Shown here piece by piece: positions 13,008 to 25,797 of a stretch of DNA of 64,000 nt; within the stretch, counting starts at the first letter, position 1, and every line of letters begins with the position of its first letter. The DNA is taken from NCBI GenBank assembly GCA_021464245.1, contig JADCRB010000036.1, positions 5,132,372 through 5,196,371 on the forward strand. The letters are read 5' to 3'. The notes beneath the pieces were generated by a model. It was not told the DNA's origin. It searched no databases and worked only from the letters and a program-made list of their open reading frames with translations. This DNA comes from Carallia brachiata (Eukaryota > Streptophyta > Magnoliopsida > Malpighiales > Rhizophoraceae). The position numbers and the translations under genes are program-made.

Positions 13008-13490
13008 ACTGTGTTTAGGAGGGAGGAAAGTGAGGGGAGAGAGTGGAAAGTAAGAGGATTAAAGTAAATTGTTGTATTTGAATAATGTTTAAAAAGTGGG
13101 GGAGAAGAAAGTTTATAATTCCCTTAATCCTCTTTACCCTACCAAAACCAATCTTCTAAAAAATAGGAAGAAAGTTATTAGTTCTCTTATTAAATTTATT
13201 AAATGACTCAATTAGCCCTCATATAATTTAAAAATTATAATTTTACCTAAACAAAATATTTTAGTAGAATTTATTATGAAGGATAAAATTATTATTTCAA
13301 CACATTTTATATTTCTCTCATCTACTTTTCACCCTTTCCCAAACAAAAGAATTTATAATTTTTCTCCCTCTTATCTCCTCTTTCCAAATAGAATAGAGGA
13401 TAAAAAATATTTTCTTCCTCTAATGATCCTCTCCTCTACTTTTCTCTCCCTTACTTTCTTTCTTTTTAAGAATTTTATTCAAATACAGTA
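13008..13490. mobile_element. MITE-like element, purine-rich TIR family, copy 3
   Basis: The left end CTGTGTTTAGGAGGGAGGAA is roughly the reverse complement of the right end, which finishes ATTCAAATACAGTA after a CT-rich stretch. The interior is non-coding and AT-rich. The ORF inside it (13276-13491) is low-complexity and was not accepted as a gene. Confidence 0.55.
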
Positions 13491-13685
13491 AAAAAAAGAG
13501 AAATCTCTTTGTACAAACGATGTAGGCTTACATCCGGACTTTCCCCGAGGCTGGTAAGGCAAAATGGGGGAAAAATGACGATAATTAAACACAAAAATGA
13601 AAGATAAATAAAGCTTAATGGAAACAACAAATTATAAATCTTACAGCTCAATGGAAACTTTTTCTTTTGAAGGCAATGGAAACTT

Positions 13686-13795
13686 TTTTTTTTTTTTTTT
13701 TTTTTTTTGAGGGGCCTTATAACCCATCAAGTCATAACTTGAGAGTGAAATTTCGAATCCGAAAAATAAAATCCCTTTCTCCGAATTCAACTAAA
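13686..13795 (-). mobile_element. Probable SINE fragment, minus strand
   Basis: On the minus strand a B-box-like GGATTCGAAATTTCAC is followed by CTCAAGTTATGACTTGATGG, then GCCCCTC, then a pure A-run of about 26 nt (poly-T at 13686-13709 on the plus strand). That is a typical SINE 3' end. The 5' head and a target duplication could not be identified. Confidence 0.45.
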
Positions 13796-13844
13796 TAAAA
13801 AAATACGAGTTACAAAAAAACATTTAGAGAAAAAATCAATGTTT

Positions 13845-14295
13845 TTAAAACCGACTCAGACCGGCCGGTCTGACTAGTTGAACCGGTGACCGACTGAAGA
13901 TTCGAGCTGGTTCAAGGTCTTTTTTTGATAAGAATCAGACAGGTCAAAATCGGTCAAAAATTGATTAAAATCAATAAGAATTAAGCTGATTCAAAGTAAA
14001 TTAAAAATTTATAAATTATAATTTAACCCTAACGTTTATTTAAACTGCAATTCAAGCTATAAATTTACTCACAGATTTTAATTTAATTTTAAATCCAATC
14101 AAAACTTTCATTTTATTTCTTAAATTTAAAAAATTAATATTTAATCACTATTTATAAATATTATTCTTTTAATTAATTATATATATATATATATATTATA
14201 TTAAAGATCGGTTCAAATTTCAATTTAATTAGTTTAACAAGTTATATCGAAATTTATTAATATTTTCAGTTCGATAGTCGGATAATTCAAAAAAA
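13845..14295. mobile_element. Possible MITE with ACCGG-type ends
   Basis: The left end contains AAAACCGACTCAGACCGGCC followed by GGTTCAA and GGTCAAAATCGGTCAAAAAT motifs typical of a common plant MITE type. A weaker inverted match (CGAACTG/CGACTATCG) lies near 14265-14285. The interior is AT-rich with a (TA)n run at about 14179-14200. Ends are approximate. Confidence 0.35.
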
Positions 14296-14299
14296 ATAC

Positions 14300-16020
14300 A
14301 AATAATTTGTTTTTAATTTATTTTTTATAATTTATTAGTGGAGCTCCACATTGAAAATGATGTCATGATGGGCAGACAGGTAGAAAGGCAAGTCCGGAGT
14401 TGACGAGGGGGTCCCGCGCAGACCGCCCCTCCATACGTGCCCAGTTTAACACTCTATTGTGATGTTGGGTCCCACTTTTGTCGGCTTGTCGTTGAAAAGT
14501 AAAATGAAAGCAAACAAGGGAGACATGGGGCCCGCCTCTACAGACAAAAAGCTTCTATTTCTAACTTCCCTAACTCCTAAGTTTTCTTTTTTCTGAATTG
14601 CTTTAAAAAAAAAAAATTATTTGGTGCAATTTGTTAGGTGCGATCAAAATACTATTAAAGTGGTTTATGTTGTATAATAATTAAAACTTTTAAAAATTAA
14701 ATAAATTTTTTAATGTTATTAAATAAATTATATAATTATTTTAAATATTTAAAATTAAACTATGAAATAAAGCTTTTGAAAAAATCATTTTTCAAGAGGT
14801 AATTGTTGGATGTTGTGCTTTATCAGTGGGCCGAACCTTGCTTGAGCGGAGCAGCTTACCGTTTTGACAGTGCACTTTGGTCATCTTTTACTGCATTCTT
14901 TTTTTTTTTTTTTTTTTTCCTTTTTACCTTCCATTACTCATACATTTCAGTTTGTCTCAGATTTTAATTTTAGAAAAAATAAAATGAGATTTATAAAAAG
15001 GACATAACTACTTCCTTTATAGCTCATTACGTCCTAATAAAAAAAAAAAAGAGAAGTGCTACTAACCGTCTAATTTAATTTGAATAATCAGAGTTCAAAT
15101 AATGATATTTAGGAAGTAAAAAAACATAAAAAAAGTGAGACATAACAAGATAATTTATAGACTAAGATAAGCTAATGCAAACTTGAAATTTGAAAAGACA
15201 GTAACAGTTGGCCCGAAGCTCCACACAATCACGTTGCAGACTCGGTTTGGGTTTCCAAGTCAAAAGTCTTTTCTTCATTCTTCCTAGAATGGAAATTTTT
15301 ATTCATGATCAGAATAAGATCGTAATTATTTTAATTTTATATAAAATTAAATTATGTAATAATTTTTTTAATGTAATAAATGCCAATTTTTCGGTTTGTC
15401 TGCTGCAAATCAGCCCATTGATTGGGTTTGCTGTTTTCATGTTTTGTTCTGTCACGACAAAATTGAATTGGTATCTTTCCCTGGAAGATAATTGTTTGTC
15501 CCAAAGCGTCACCAACTCATAACAAAATACTCTATTCTTTAAAACTAATAAAACGAAATAATGGAAATTATTTCAACAAAAGAAATAGTGGAAATCGGAT
15601 TGATAAGAGACTTTTGTTTAGAGACACAGGAGTTTACTCTCTGATAATACAGCGTAGACGTCTCATCTATTTTACAGTGAGTTCATGACAATTTTTTTAA
15701 TCAATTTGTGTAACTTCAATCCTATATTTTTCTATTTTAAAAAATTTTAATGACTTTACTTCAATAATTTTAAATAATAATAAAATATTATAAATTATTA
15801 AATTAATAAAAAATATAGATAAATTGTCAACAAATTATTTATTTCTACTTATTTGAACTCGCATAATATTTTTTATATTAAGGAAGGAAAGACAAATAAA
15901 ACAGAAGAAGAAAAACTATGCAAATATGAAATAGTAAATGTAAAATTGACACACGATCTGAATAGTTAAATTATAAAAAATATATCAAATTAAAAAAATA
16001 AATAAATTATTAAATAATTA
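14300..16020. other. Intergenic DNA upstream of the Aux/IAA gene
   Basis: I see no gene here. A GC-richer island at about 14340-14560 contains GTGGGTCCCAC-like and GGGGCCCGCC patches. The remainder is AT-rich with poly-T runs, for example at about 14899-14919. Confidence 0.45.
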
Positions 16021-16585
16021 TATATTTTTTTATATATTATAAATTGTGTATTTATGTAGCGACTCAGCGTTAGGAAAAACAGGCAGACAAGAGAGAGAAC
16101 AACAACCGGAAAGAAGAAGAGGAACAGTCCGTTGGAAGGGAGCAAACAGCTGGAGAAAACGAGGGGAGCATTGAGCCATAATGAACTCACGCCCCAAACA
16201 GCTGGGGTCCATCTGATCATCTCTCTCTCTCTCTCTTTCTCTTTCTCTTTCTATTTTTTCTTTCCAATCAATTAATCCCTCCAACCAAACCAAAGCCTAA
16301 CCTTTCGCATTTACTGCTGCTGTCCACTTTAGCATTAAGCACACCGACCAAACCCAAAACTAAAAACAAAGTCATCATCAGCATCGAAAACCCATCAAAT
16401 TTTCAATCTTTCTTCTTTCTTCGGTTCACATTCAATCTCCCTGCTCAAATTCCTTCAAAAGCTTCCATCTTTGATCTTGTCTTTACCTTCATAAATACTT
16501 AGAGATTATGAATTAATTTACTTCTAATGCCCACTTGAGCCTGTTCTGTTTGGTGGGGGTGTTAGCGGTGGTGGAAGGGGGTTGC
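16021..16585 (+). promoter_or_regulatory. Probable promoter and leader of the Aux/IAA gene
   Basis: A TA-rich stretch at about 16020-16050 precedes a GA/CT-rich region. A CT microsatellite lies at about 16220-16252, followed by TTTCTTCTTTCTTC-type pyrimidine runs up to the start codon. Such CT runs are common in plant leaders. I could not identify a convincing TGTCTC auxin response element. Confidence 0.35.
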
Positions 16586-19164
16586 ATGTCGACGGAGGAA
16601 AGCGGAGTGATGTCGTCGGAGGACTCTTCCAGCCCTGTGGAGGCTGAGCTGGAGCTGGGTCTCGGCCTAGGTCTTGTTGGCGTTTCTTCTTCTGGCGGTT
16701 TTGGTTTCAACGGCCAACAAGCTTTAAAGGGTCATCCATATGCAAGAATTTTAACTGCCCAAGATTTTCCTTTTGTGGTTTCTGCCTCTTCTTCTTCTTC
16801 TTCTTCTACTACTACAACGACGTCGTCTTCTTCCTCCACGTTAAGCCGAGCCAGCGTTAACGGTACGGCTGGGACCAAGAGGACTGCCGAGTCTGTGACT
16901 TCCCCTAATGCTACTACGGGGTATGTTAGTTAATCTCCATTAATCTATATATACAGAAGCTGATTGTTTGTGCCTTATTTTGCTGTTTATAATCCTTTTT
17001 TTTTTTTTTGTTTTTTGCGGTGAAAATTTTAATTGCCTTACACTGCGTTGTCATCTTTCTTGTATATTAATTGTAATCATTGTGTGTTCCCTTGACTTTC
17101 ATTTTTTTTGCCTAATTTTTATAACCCTCATGGGCATCCGTTTGGATACTAATTAGTCTCATCGGTTGATTAACTTTAGAGTTGGATGAATCTGATGCAT
17201 AACATGAATCGAGATCCTATCTTCTGAAATAGAAACAGAAAAAGAAAAATGTTGATTCTTACTTTAGAAAATAAGGAAGTATGGAAAATGGCTTGGATTT
17301 AAGAAGTGGCGGGGAATATGAAGAATATGAGATGTCCTTCTGGTGATTTGATGGTTTCTTAATATTCTCATCAATTAAATCTCTTGGTATGTAAGACTTG
17401 AATAACATTTCAAATTTAGTTTCCTTAATAGCTTTGCTGAACTCACGGTTTTGAATTTTCTGTTGGTTCATTTTGCTTCTTCAACCAGTCCTGTTGCGGG
17501 ATGGCCTCCACTAAGAGCTTATAGAATAAACAGCATGGTTAACCAGGGGAAGTCCCTTACCTCTGAGGATTTTAACTCGACGACCCAAAAGAATAACAGC
17601 ATGAACATGATGGTGGACAAGACTCGAAAGGTAAGCAACACAGACAAAGCCAGTTTTAAGGTTGGCACTTCCCTTTTTGTCAAGGTGAACATGGATGGAA
17701 TTCCCATCGGAAGAAAAGTTGATCTGAATACTCATGGCTGCTATGAGAACTTGGCCAAAGCCTTGGAAGATATGTTCCTTAGAGCCCCCGCAACCACTAA
17801 TGCAACTCGTGAGCTTTCTTGCCTTTTTTGTTCTGATTCCTTAAATTGACAGGTTATTTTACCGCTCAATGACTTCTTCTTTGCTGGGGAAAAAGGATAC
17901 AAATATATGGACTGACAGGGTTTTGGTATCATGTTGGAACTCACTAGTTTTGTAGGTCTCTCATGACATTTGATTCATGCTCAAGCTAATCTGGATTGTA
18001 AATGGCTTACTTTATATGTGTGCCTTACCATCACTGAAACAAGCAGTGAAACAAAAAATTGCATGATTTATTTCTCATCATAAGTGATCCATGTCCTTGC
18101 TTCCTGTACATGGGCTTAAAAGTGTCTTGGTGAAATTTCTTTGTTGATAAAAATTTCATACTGATTCCAGAAGTTTGAGATTGTTGGGATTGAAGCAATG
18201 TATGATAATTCTTGAATAGGAACTTTAAATTTGCAGGAGTAGTGCACATTCTAAAATTTTAAAATCAGTGAGATATAGAAATTTTGTATGATGTCAGGTT
18301 TCCCTTGTTGTTAATGTGTTTGGTAGCGGCCTATTGAGTTTGATTAATTATTTATTGCTCCTGTACTTGTAATTAGGATCAAGATCACCAGAGCACAATA
18401 TAATGGTAGATGCATCAAACTGCTCAAGATTGCTGAACGGTTCATCCGAATTTGTGCTCACTTACGAGGACAAAGAAGGAGATTGGATGCTTGTGGGAGA
18501 TGTTCCTTGGAGGTATTATTATCAGATGCAGTTCATTTTAGCATAATTCCTTGATACTGTTTCATGTTAGCACATTCCTGTGCAACAGCAATATTCTTTT
18601 TCTATTTCAAGCCTGAACATTGATGAAAAAGGAGAATTTGTGTGACAGATGGCTCCGAAAACCTGATTTGTAAATTATGATGATAATTCTGCTGCAAGAA
18701 ACAGGAACAAAAATTAAAAGAAGGTTTGTTGAGAGAGAGAGAGAGATGAAGTGGATGCTCACTTGTAGAATGGGTTCTGATCATCCCTCCACCCTGTACT
18801 TGCAAAATATAGATATTACCAGGGTGATAATGTGAAGGAAAAATTGAGAGAAGAGAAGGAAAGTGAAAACTTACTGAAGCTGAGCCAATAGTAGTCCGCT
18901 CAATGGCATAAAAGTGGTAAATAGTATGGAGGGAAAAGAAATTTTAAGTGGCATTCTTGGCCTTTTTACTTATTTATTTTTTCTTGGCTTAACGCCCTGC
19001 AGTTTTATAGCTTCTAACAAATCATTTTGTATGCTCAAAGGTTGCATTAACTTTTGTCTTGTGTTCTTCATTTGCATTTGTCATTCAGCATGTTCCTTAG
19101 CTCTGTGAAGAGGCTCAGAATCGTGAGAACTTGTGAAGCAACTGGACTGGGTAAACAAATGTGA
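16586..19164 (+). CDS. Aux/IAA auxin-responsive transcriptional repressor (IAA11/12/13-like)
   Basis: Aux/IAA proteins bind ARFs in the nucleus, recruit TOPLESS and are degraded via TIR1/AFB when auxin is present. The exons 16586-16920, 17489-17808, 18377-18512 and 19089-19164 join in phase (867 nt, 288 aa). Domain I is the EAR-type [10 protein letters not shown] near residues 18-27. A KR nuclear signal (GTKRTAES) lies before domain II. The degron [17 protein letters not shown] is intact and crosses the exon 1/2 join. Domain III contains [17 protein letters not shown] with the key Lys. Domain IV contains [15 protein letters not shown] and KRLRIVRT. The start is the first ATG; an upstream in-frame TTG is not used. 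The protein ends ...ATGLGKQM, shorter than the usual basic ERQR tail. The copied exon 4 at 26984-27059 ends the same way, so the short end is old rather than a recent lesion. An extra downstream exon cannot be excluded. Confidence 0.9.
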
Positions 19165-20116
19165 AACTGATTTACCTCTTGAAGCTGCAATTTCCTTTCA
19201 AACGGTTTTCTTGGTTAATCTGTACATGGTTACAAGACAAGTGTGCAAAGCAGAGAGACAAAAGGAAGGCGAAGACTATATATGCCTTGAAGAATTATGT
19301 AGAAAGGTGAAGTGAGAAGGCTTCATTTTTTCATGAAACAATAGTTTCTTCTCGCTTTGTGCTGGTTTTGGTCTCTTTTTATTTTGTCTTAATGTTTTTT
19401 CATGCTTGTTATACCTTCCAAATATACCAGCATACATTTTGAAAGCAAGGATTGACCTCTACAATGTAATATACCCTGCCGTGCTTAAGTTGATGGACTT
19501 GAAGCAAGTGGGAATTTTCTTGTTGAAGTATTCCACCTTTGTTTGCCAGTTTGCTTTTAAGATAATATGTTTTGCCAATTAAAAGCATGGCTGTATGATT
19601 CACTCCCAGTGTATGGTTATGTATGGCAATGCTAGGGAATTGAACTACGGTTTATTATTTGTTCAGATAAAAGAGTAAAACCAGAAAGATAGTTCACCAA
19701 TGAATCTCATATCAGTATTTCATCTGAAACCAACAAGTAGCCGTCTTGATTTGTTTAGTTTGTATCAAAATGAAATGATTGCTATTGCAGAATGGAGAAG
19801 ATACCAAACAAACTGGTACCCAAAAAAAAGGAAAACAATTGTAGCTCTTTCTCTTTCCCACGAAGAAAGAACAAGCTTCAAATGAAAACAAAAGTTGAAC
19901 GAAAGGCAGTGAAAGAGTGAGCTTCCTGTAAGTGCGCATGTGCATGTCTAACCAAACTACACCTATATTTCTGGATGGCAGGCGCTAAGTGAAAAAGAAT
20001 AGGGGAGCCAGTGGCCCTATGAAAAAATGTTGGCCACTGTCTGTGATCTACAGGCCCTACTTTATGTGCATTTCCTATGTATTTGTCAAAAAAACAGAAC
20101 GAGGATAGGCCTTATC
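19165..20116. other. Convergent spacer between Aux/IAA and TH2 copy 1
   Basis: This spacer holds the two 3' UTR regions of a tail-to-tail gene pair. Similar sequence recurs beside most later TH2 copies, at about 27060-28037, 32480-32870, 41300-41750, 45480-46200 and 60700-61290. It therefore belongs to the duplicated unit. ORFs in it are short and not conserved in frame. Confidence 0.6.
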
Positions 20117-22978
20117 CTAGAGCCCCAGAATGAATGCATGTATCTCAGCCCAACTGGAGGCTGTGTACAGAATTCCCTGTAGACCTTTCCAAACAGGTGA
20201 GGCTCCTGCAGCAAGTTCTTTCTGCCTCTTGATCACACCAGAGAATAATGGAACGAAAGAGATGCCAAAGTGGTTTCCTAGTTTCCTCAGACTCGGGCAT
20301 GAAGAACCCATGACAATCCCAATATCTGCTTTGAGCAGACAAAGTAAATCGCTCTCAGAACCTCCAACATAAACTGTCAATTGCTTGGTATTCGCTCCAA
20401 AATCCTTGAAGAAATTACAAAAAATCTGAAGCTTTTCTGCTGGAGACTCCACAATCCTGGTAATTTCACCCGTTGAGACAGATCTTTCATAAGCCAATTC
20501 ATTTGAATGTACTGTGAGAGCATCAAGAACATTTGGATCCCCTGATCAAATTGAGAAGAAGATGGCCATAAGAACAATTACAATATGCGACGGCAGAAAC
20601 TTGATGAGCATCCCCATTGTTGCATAGAGCAGTTAATCCGACTTAAAGATAATTGATACATTATTACAGCATGACCCGACAAGATATTCGAAAACAATAG
20701 CACATCAGCGGAGTTATACCTGATGAAACAGCCGACCTGATGAGATCACCACACCAACAGTATGAAATGACATGAACATTGGATTTTAGCTTTGCACTTT
20801 TTACAATCTCCTGGAAGAACTCTTTACAACCTTCCAGAAGACAAAGACGTTTCCCAGCCCGCTTTATATCTTCTAGACTTAAGCCCTTCAGTGATCCATC
20901 CTCAATGATTTTTGAATTTGTCATTTTCTGAATACCTGCTGCTTGTTCAAGGGCTTTACACACACCTTCATAATTGAAAATTTCAGCTGCAATAATAGGG
21001 CGCCATTAGCATTTCATTTGAGTAGCTTTATCAGATTTTTGTGCATCGTCTGAAGAATCAAAAAGGCAGATGGTCCCAGAAATTATGTCATACCTGTTTT
21101 GCGTGCAAATATGCTGTCTAAAAATTGATTTCGTTCTTCTGCATGCTGGGCAAGAAGAGTGTCCCAAATGCTCTTCGGATCAGCTGATGACATCCGAGTC
21201 TGCTGGAAATCTGGTCCATGTGCACCAACCTTTGCTGCTGTTTCCATTGCAATCTTTCCTAGAATATTTGAGGTACTGACATTGGAGCATGCAGTCTCAA
21301 AATCACAAAACATGAGAAGGCGGCTGTCTGCAGGGTCTCGCAGCAGAGATACAGGCAGTACTGATCTCTGGGCAACTAATTGAGTAGCAAAATGTTCTAC
21401 TCCAAATTGCATAGCTCGAAGGTACAAGCTTTCTACGACTTCTAGCTCATCATAATTCAAAGAGATGCTCAGCTTTTCCAGCAAGTCTTCAATTTGCAGA
21501 GTGAAAGCCTGAATTGATGAGGAAGTAAGTACGTAAGCAGCATGGAAGACATTTTTACCGTCAGCTAAAATGCCCAATTCTTTTATAACAAAGTAGCAGA
21601 GAAAGAGAATATATGGAAAAAGCTAAAATGTCAGGCATTCAACGAACCTCAAAATCCCGAGAGCAATAGTCATCCACCCATTTGCTGTACATGTGACTGT
21701 TTTCATGAGCATCTGGAAGACCATTTATCTCTTTGCTGACGGAGGCATAGAGTCTCATCCAAGGCGCCATAGCAGCTAGGTAATAAGCAGCATGGTTTTG
21801 CTTCGCATAAGGCAACACAATTTCACCAGGAACTGTCATCAAAAACTCTGTATAGGTGACAGTTGTGCCCCAAGAAAATTGCTGTATTGTCAGTTCAAAT
21901 CCCCATTCCTGCATAGTAATTGCCTTTAGACATTGGAATGTACATGAAAATTATATCTTTGGAATGCAGTGGATTGCAACACCTAACGCCAAGCAATTGC
22001 AGAAGATCTCATGAAAATTATATGGAAAATTATTGTCTTTTGAATCATCGGAAACATTCTATCAAAAATGTGCCTTTCAGTGTCACCAAGACCCTGCTAA
22101 TGGTGCCTAAGAATGCCAAAATGTAATCTCTGACCAGAAAGGTGTCAATTTCCAAATTCACATCATAATCAAGAGAAAATCTGAAACCCCATTTTAGATT
22201 TTTTTTTGGTCGTTATGGATAGAGAATCTTTCTGGGGGTCAATAACTGAACTTTTGCATGCAATGGACTTTGGTCAGTCAAATGGTATTTGAATGGGCAT
22301 TTTCATACATAAAATAAAAGAGAATCTTTTATTATGAAATAAAAAAAGGGAAAGAAGATTGAAATGCAACACCTGACGTCAAACATTAATAAATAAATAA
22401 ATAAATAAATAAACATAAAATTGAATATGGAACAGCTAAAAAAAAAAAAAAGAAAGCTGAAAGATAAATCAAAATTGATATAAGAAATAGAAAAGAACAT
22501 ACGCTGACTCGGATTTGGTAGGATTTACGCCTCTCATTGACGCTTTTCCATACCGCGCGGATTGCGATCTTCTCTTTCTTATCGTCAGTGCATTCAACCG
22601 CCATGCGCAACCTGAAAAAAAAAAAAAAAATTTAAGAACAATTAGCCAAACCCATCCAAACAACTCTTTTCATTTTCCGTTTGTAGAAAGAAAAGAAAAG
22701 AAAGGAAAGGAAAAGAAAAGAAAAGAAAAGAAAGGAAAATGAAGATAACTGAAAATAACTGAAAAAAGGGAAACTTACGCGTTAAGAAATGCATTGAGGA
22801 TATGGGTGTCCTGGCCGATACAGTGGAGGAAAACGTCGGGATGCAATGTGCCAGAGGCCAAGCAAACAATGAAAGGACTGTAATTGGCGAACACAGACTC
22901 CTGGTTCTTGAACTTATTCCACAGCTGCGTTGCTATTGTCTCGTCTTCCTCGTCTGCCATTGCTCCTTCTTGTGCCAT
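20117..22978 (-). CDS. TH2: Bifunctional TH2-like protein, copy 1 (TenA_E + HAD domain)
   Basis: Plant TH2 couples aminopyrimidine salvage (TenA_E) with thiamine monophosphate phosphatase (HAD). The exons (minus) are 22779-22978, 22503-22611, 21648-21923, 21094-21508, 20720-20986 and 20541-20117, giving 1692 nt or 563 aa, open throughout. The TenA part covers about residues 15-225 (QLWNKFKNQESVFANYSPF, IGQDTHIL, WGTTVTYTEFL, MAPWMRLYASVSKEI, KWVDDYC). The HAD part has motif I MFCDFETAC (D264, with Glu266 where the general acid Asp is expected), motif II VISYCWCGD, the motif III Lys in ESPAEKLQ and motif IV VYVGGSESDLLC. The usual GDSxxD is GGSESD (G483). Phosphatase activity is therefore doubtful, while the TenA half looks whole. 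No transit peptide precedes MAQEGAM, so this reading gives a cytosolic form. Convergent with the Aux/IAA gene. Confidence 0.88.
22386..22412. repeat. AAAT microsatellite in TH2 intron 2
   Basis: A tandem AAAT repeat lies in intron 2 of copy 1. Shorter or variant AAT/AAAT repeats occur at the same intron position in copies 2 (about 30466-30480), 3 (about 35166-35200) and 4 (about 43978-44000). It is inherited from the common ancestor and could serve as a paralog length marker. Confidence 0.7.
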
Positions 22979-24240
22979 TCTTCTCTCTGATTTCAGCAAC
23001 TTATTGCAGTTTTCGCTCTCTGTCTCTCTGACTTACCCAACTCCAAGAAAGAAAAAGAAAAAACCCAAAACGAAAAGGAAAGAAAGAAAGAAAACAGAGA
23101 GAGAATCTGGGAGTTCTCTATCCAATTAACTACGAGGAAAGAAGAAACAAAAAACAAGAAAAAGAAAGGATTTTTTTTTTTTTTGATTGGAAAGGAGATA
23201 TGAAAGGGATGATGAAGATCAAGATTATTTCTTTTTTTTGCTTGTTTGAGAGTCGATCGATTGCTTTCTGAGATTTGGACTGAATACCACTACACCAAGA
23301 TGTGAAAGAGAGAGAGAGTGTGTGTATATATATAAAAGAAGAAATGGCGTCCTTCGAAGCGCGCCCTCTCTCTCTCTCTCTCTATAACTGCCTCTGTAAC
23401 TGTATGTAACAGAATTTTTGACTTCTTGTTTGTTAAACATTAACCGAGGCGGTGGGCTTTTTTTGATAATAGAGACTGGAGACTTTTTTTTGGGTTTTAT
23501 CCGACCCGCGGGTGGGCTGGTCGGTTCGGGTTAGAAGTAAAATGTGAGATGGTGGGACCGCCCACAAACTTTTACAGCTTTACCCTTGCAATGGACAAAT
23601 TCGTTGCCTTCGTCATCGGAATATGTTGCCGACTTGCCGTTGATTGATACGAAAGATCAGCAGTTTGAATATTAAGTGTTAAAATTACAATTAAAGTTTG
23701 TTATTTGCTAAACAGAAATGTTGTAATTATTCAATCAAATTATATTTTTTTAATATAAAATTATAATACTTTTTAATAGAAATGTGATATTTCATCTTAC
23801 TTTTTTTATTTTTTACATAAAAATATATTTTAAAATAATTTAAAGAACTTTGAAAAAATTAATACATTTTTTTCTTAAAAGATTCATTAGCATCTCATTC
23901 AAGTATATATTATTTTTTCTTTATAAGCTAAGATGATGTTAATCTCTTTCAGAAATTTATATTTACATTTTCACAATTATTTGTAATTTTGTAACAGACA
24001 TTTAACAAAAAAAATTATTTGTTGCCCAAAGTAAGTATTAAATTTTTTTTATGACACAAAATAAAGTATGCAATGCAAATTTACTTTTATTTCCTTTTTT
24101 TTTCTCAGCAATTATTTTGCCTTCAATTCCTCAAAAGAAACTATCAAACATCATGACATGGTACGCTAAACGATTAATGGGCCTCCTCGAACAAAAAGTC
24201 CAAAACTCAATAACCTAATTAAACTTAAAAATTAACAAGG
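22979..24240 (-). promoter_or_regulatory. 5' flank of TH2 copy 1 (recurring array spacer)
   Basis: This holds the leader and promoter side of copy 1. A GA/CT-rich patch lies at 23310-23385, followed by AT-rich DNA. The segment around 23577-23640 (CCCTTGCAATGGACAAATTC) recurs at about 31530-31570 and 38708-38770. The segment 24115-24240 (ATTAATGGGCCTCCTC) recurs at 31780-31880 and, with small changes, at 40360-40480. The flank is therefore part of the duplicated unit. No gene is seen in it. Confidence 0.6.
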
Positions 24241-24359
24241 TATGTTCCTTAGAACCTCCGCAACCACTAATGCAACGCGTGAGCTTTCTTGCCTATTTTG
24301 TTCTGATTCCTTGAAGTGACAGGTTATTTTACCACTCTGTGACTTCTTTGCCGGGGAAA

Positions 24360-24871
24360 GGGATATGCATTAAAAAAAAAAAGTCTTAAATTTTTTAATT
24401 TTTTTTATTTAAGTTTTAAATTTTTTTAAAATTTTATTTCAATTCTAAACCTTTTGATTTTGCTCCAAATCAGTTCCTCCGTTAGTCAAACTGTTAAAAA
24501 TTACTGTTCACTAACGAAATTTTTTTATTAAAAAAGGTAAAATACACAATTTAATTTTTTTTTTTGTTATTAAATACTTATATTTTATTCTCAAATAATA
24601 ACATGTAAGTTGAGATTTTAGATTTTTTATTTTTTATTTTATTTTTTTAAGATTATACAAAGTATTTCTGTCAACTGGTAAATTGAAATAGTGTATTTTA
24701 TCTTTTTAAAAAAATTTCTGTTAGTGAACAATAATTTTTAACGGTTTGACTAATAGAAGGACTGATTTGGAGCAAAATTAAAAAGTTTAGGACTGAAATA
24801 AAATTTCAAAAAGATTTAGAACTTAAATGAAAAAAAATCTAAAAGTTTAGGACTTTTTTTATACATATCCC
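24360..24871. mobile_element. Mutator-type foldback MITE with ~200-bp inverted repeats
   Basis: The ends are GGGATATG at 24360 and CATATCCC at 24871. The two arms stay similar for about 200 bp; both contain TTTGCTCCAAATCAGT and a TGTTCACTAAC core in inverted orientation. Target duplications flank it: GCCGGGGAAA at 24350-24359 and GCCGGGAAA at 24872-24880, that is 9-10 bp. It inserted in the copied Aux/IAA intron, whose sequence (AAGGATACAAATAT) resumes right after it. Confidence 0.85.
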
Positions 24872-24894
24872 GCCGGGAAAAAGGATACAAATAT

Positions 24895-25797
24895 CAGTGA
24901 ACATTGATGGCCAAACAAAAAAATAACTAAAATTAGTAAGCGTTGATTCAGATAGTAAGGGTCTGATTTTGTTTAATCAGAGATCTCGGTTTTGAGCTCT
25001 TAGAATGCAGCCGTGTTAAATACTTGCTGAGAGATTTTTACCGTCCTTCGGGGTCCTATCCGAGTCGGTCCAGATTAGTCAACTCAATAAATTGGATACT
25101 GAACGGTCTGAACCAACAAAAAAAAAAAAAAGCCAAAGAGTATCCATAAGGCAACATAGATGATATTTGTGCAACCTGTTGTTTCACTGAGAGCAATAGA
25201 AGAGAAAAAGTAAAAAAGCAATAGACTAAAATTCTGCAGAAGCAGAAGCTGAAAAATCGAGAGAAGAAGAGGAGAGTAAAATTCTGGAAAAAGTTCCTTG
25301 CATTGATCTTTTTCCTTGCTCATATACATGATTATAAAAATAAAAATTCTAGAAGGTGCTTAGAGCTAATCTGTGGCTGAAATTTCTTATTACAGTAGGT
25401 AAAAGTAGACAAGTCCAAAAAGTAAAGATATTTTAGTAACTTAACTCTACTACTTAACCTCCTAAGTAGGACAACTACAGCAAAAAAAAAACTAACTACA
25501 TTTACAGCGTAAGGACGTGGCTTACAACTCCAAAAGTAAGAAGTTTAAACTAGCAAGGAATTCAAACGAAAAACAAAATACATTAAACAAAAGACCTTTT
25601 GATGCAACACTGCAGCACCATGCTGCCTTCTATCTGCAGTGTTGGACATCACAACTGCAGCGATAAAATGTGGAACGAAAAAAATAGTGATTTATTTTTG
25701 TTCCACAAGTTTTCGTTGTTGTTGCACAAATTACAACAATTGTTGCAATATGGATACTATTAAACTAATTTTTTATCTGGCCACGTAATGAAGCTCT
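24895..25797. mobile_element. Probable hAT-type non-autonomous insertion, 8-bp target duplication
   Basis: Comparison with the parent Aux/IAA intron (17895-17925) shows a 903-bp insertion flanked by perfect 8-bp repeats, ACAAATAT at 24887-24894 and 25798-25805. The ends are imperfect inverted repeats sharing TGGCCA: CAGTGAACATTGATGGCCA on the left and AGAGCTTCATTACGTGGCCA on the right, reverse complemented. An 8-bp duplication fits hAT elements. No transposase is encoded. Confidence 0.7.

Noticed and set aside
16535..16585. N-terminal extension of the Aux/IAA ORF
   Set aside because: It begins with TTG, not ATG. The ATG at 16586 gives the expected short N-terminus before the EAR motif.
22979..22999. 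Extension of TH2 copy 1 upstream of MAQEGAM
   Set aside because: The extension starts at TTG and there is no ATG in frame upstream.
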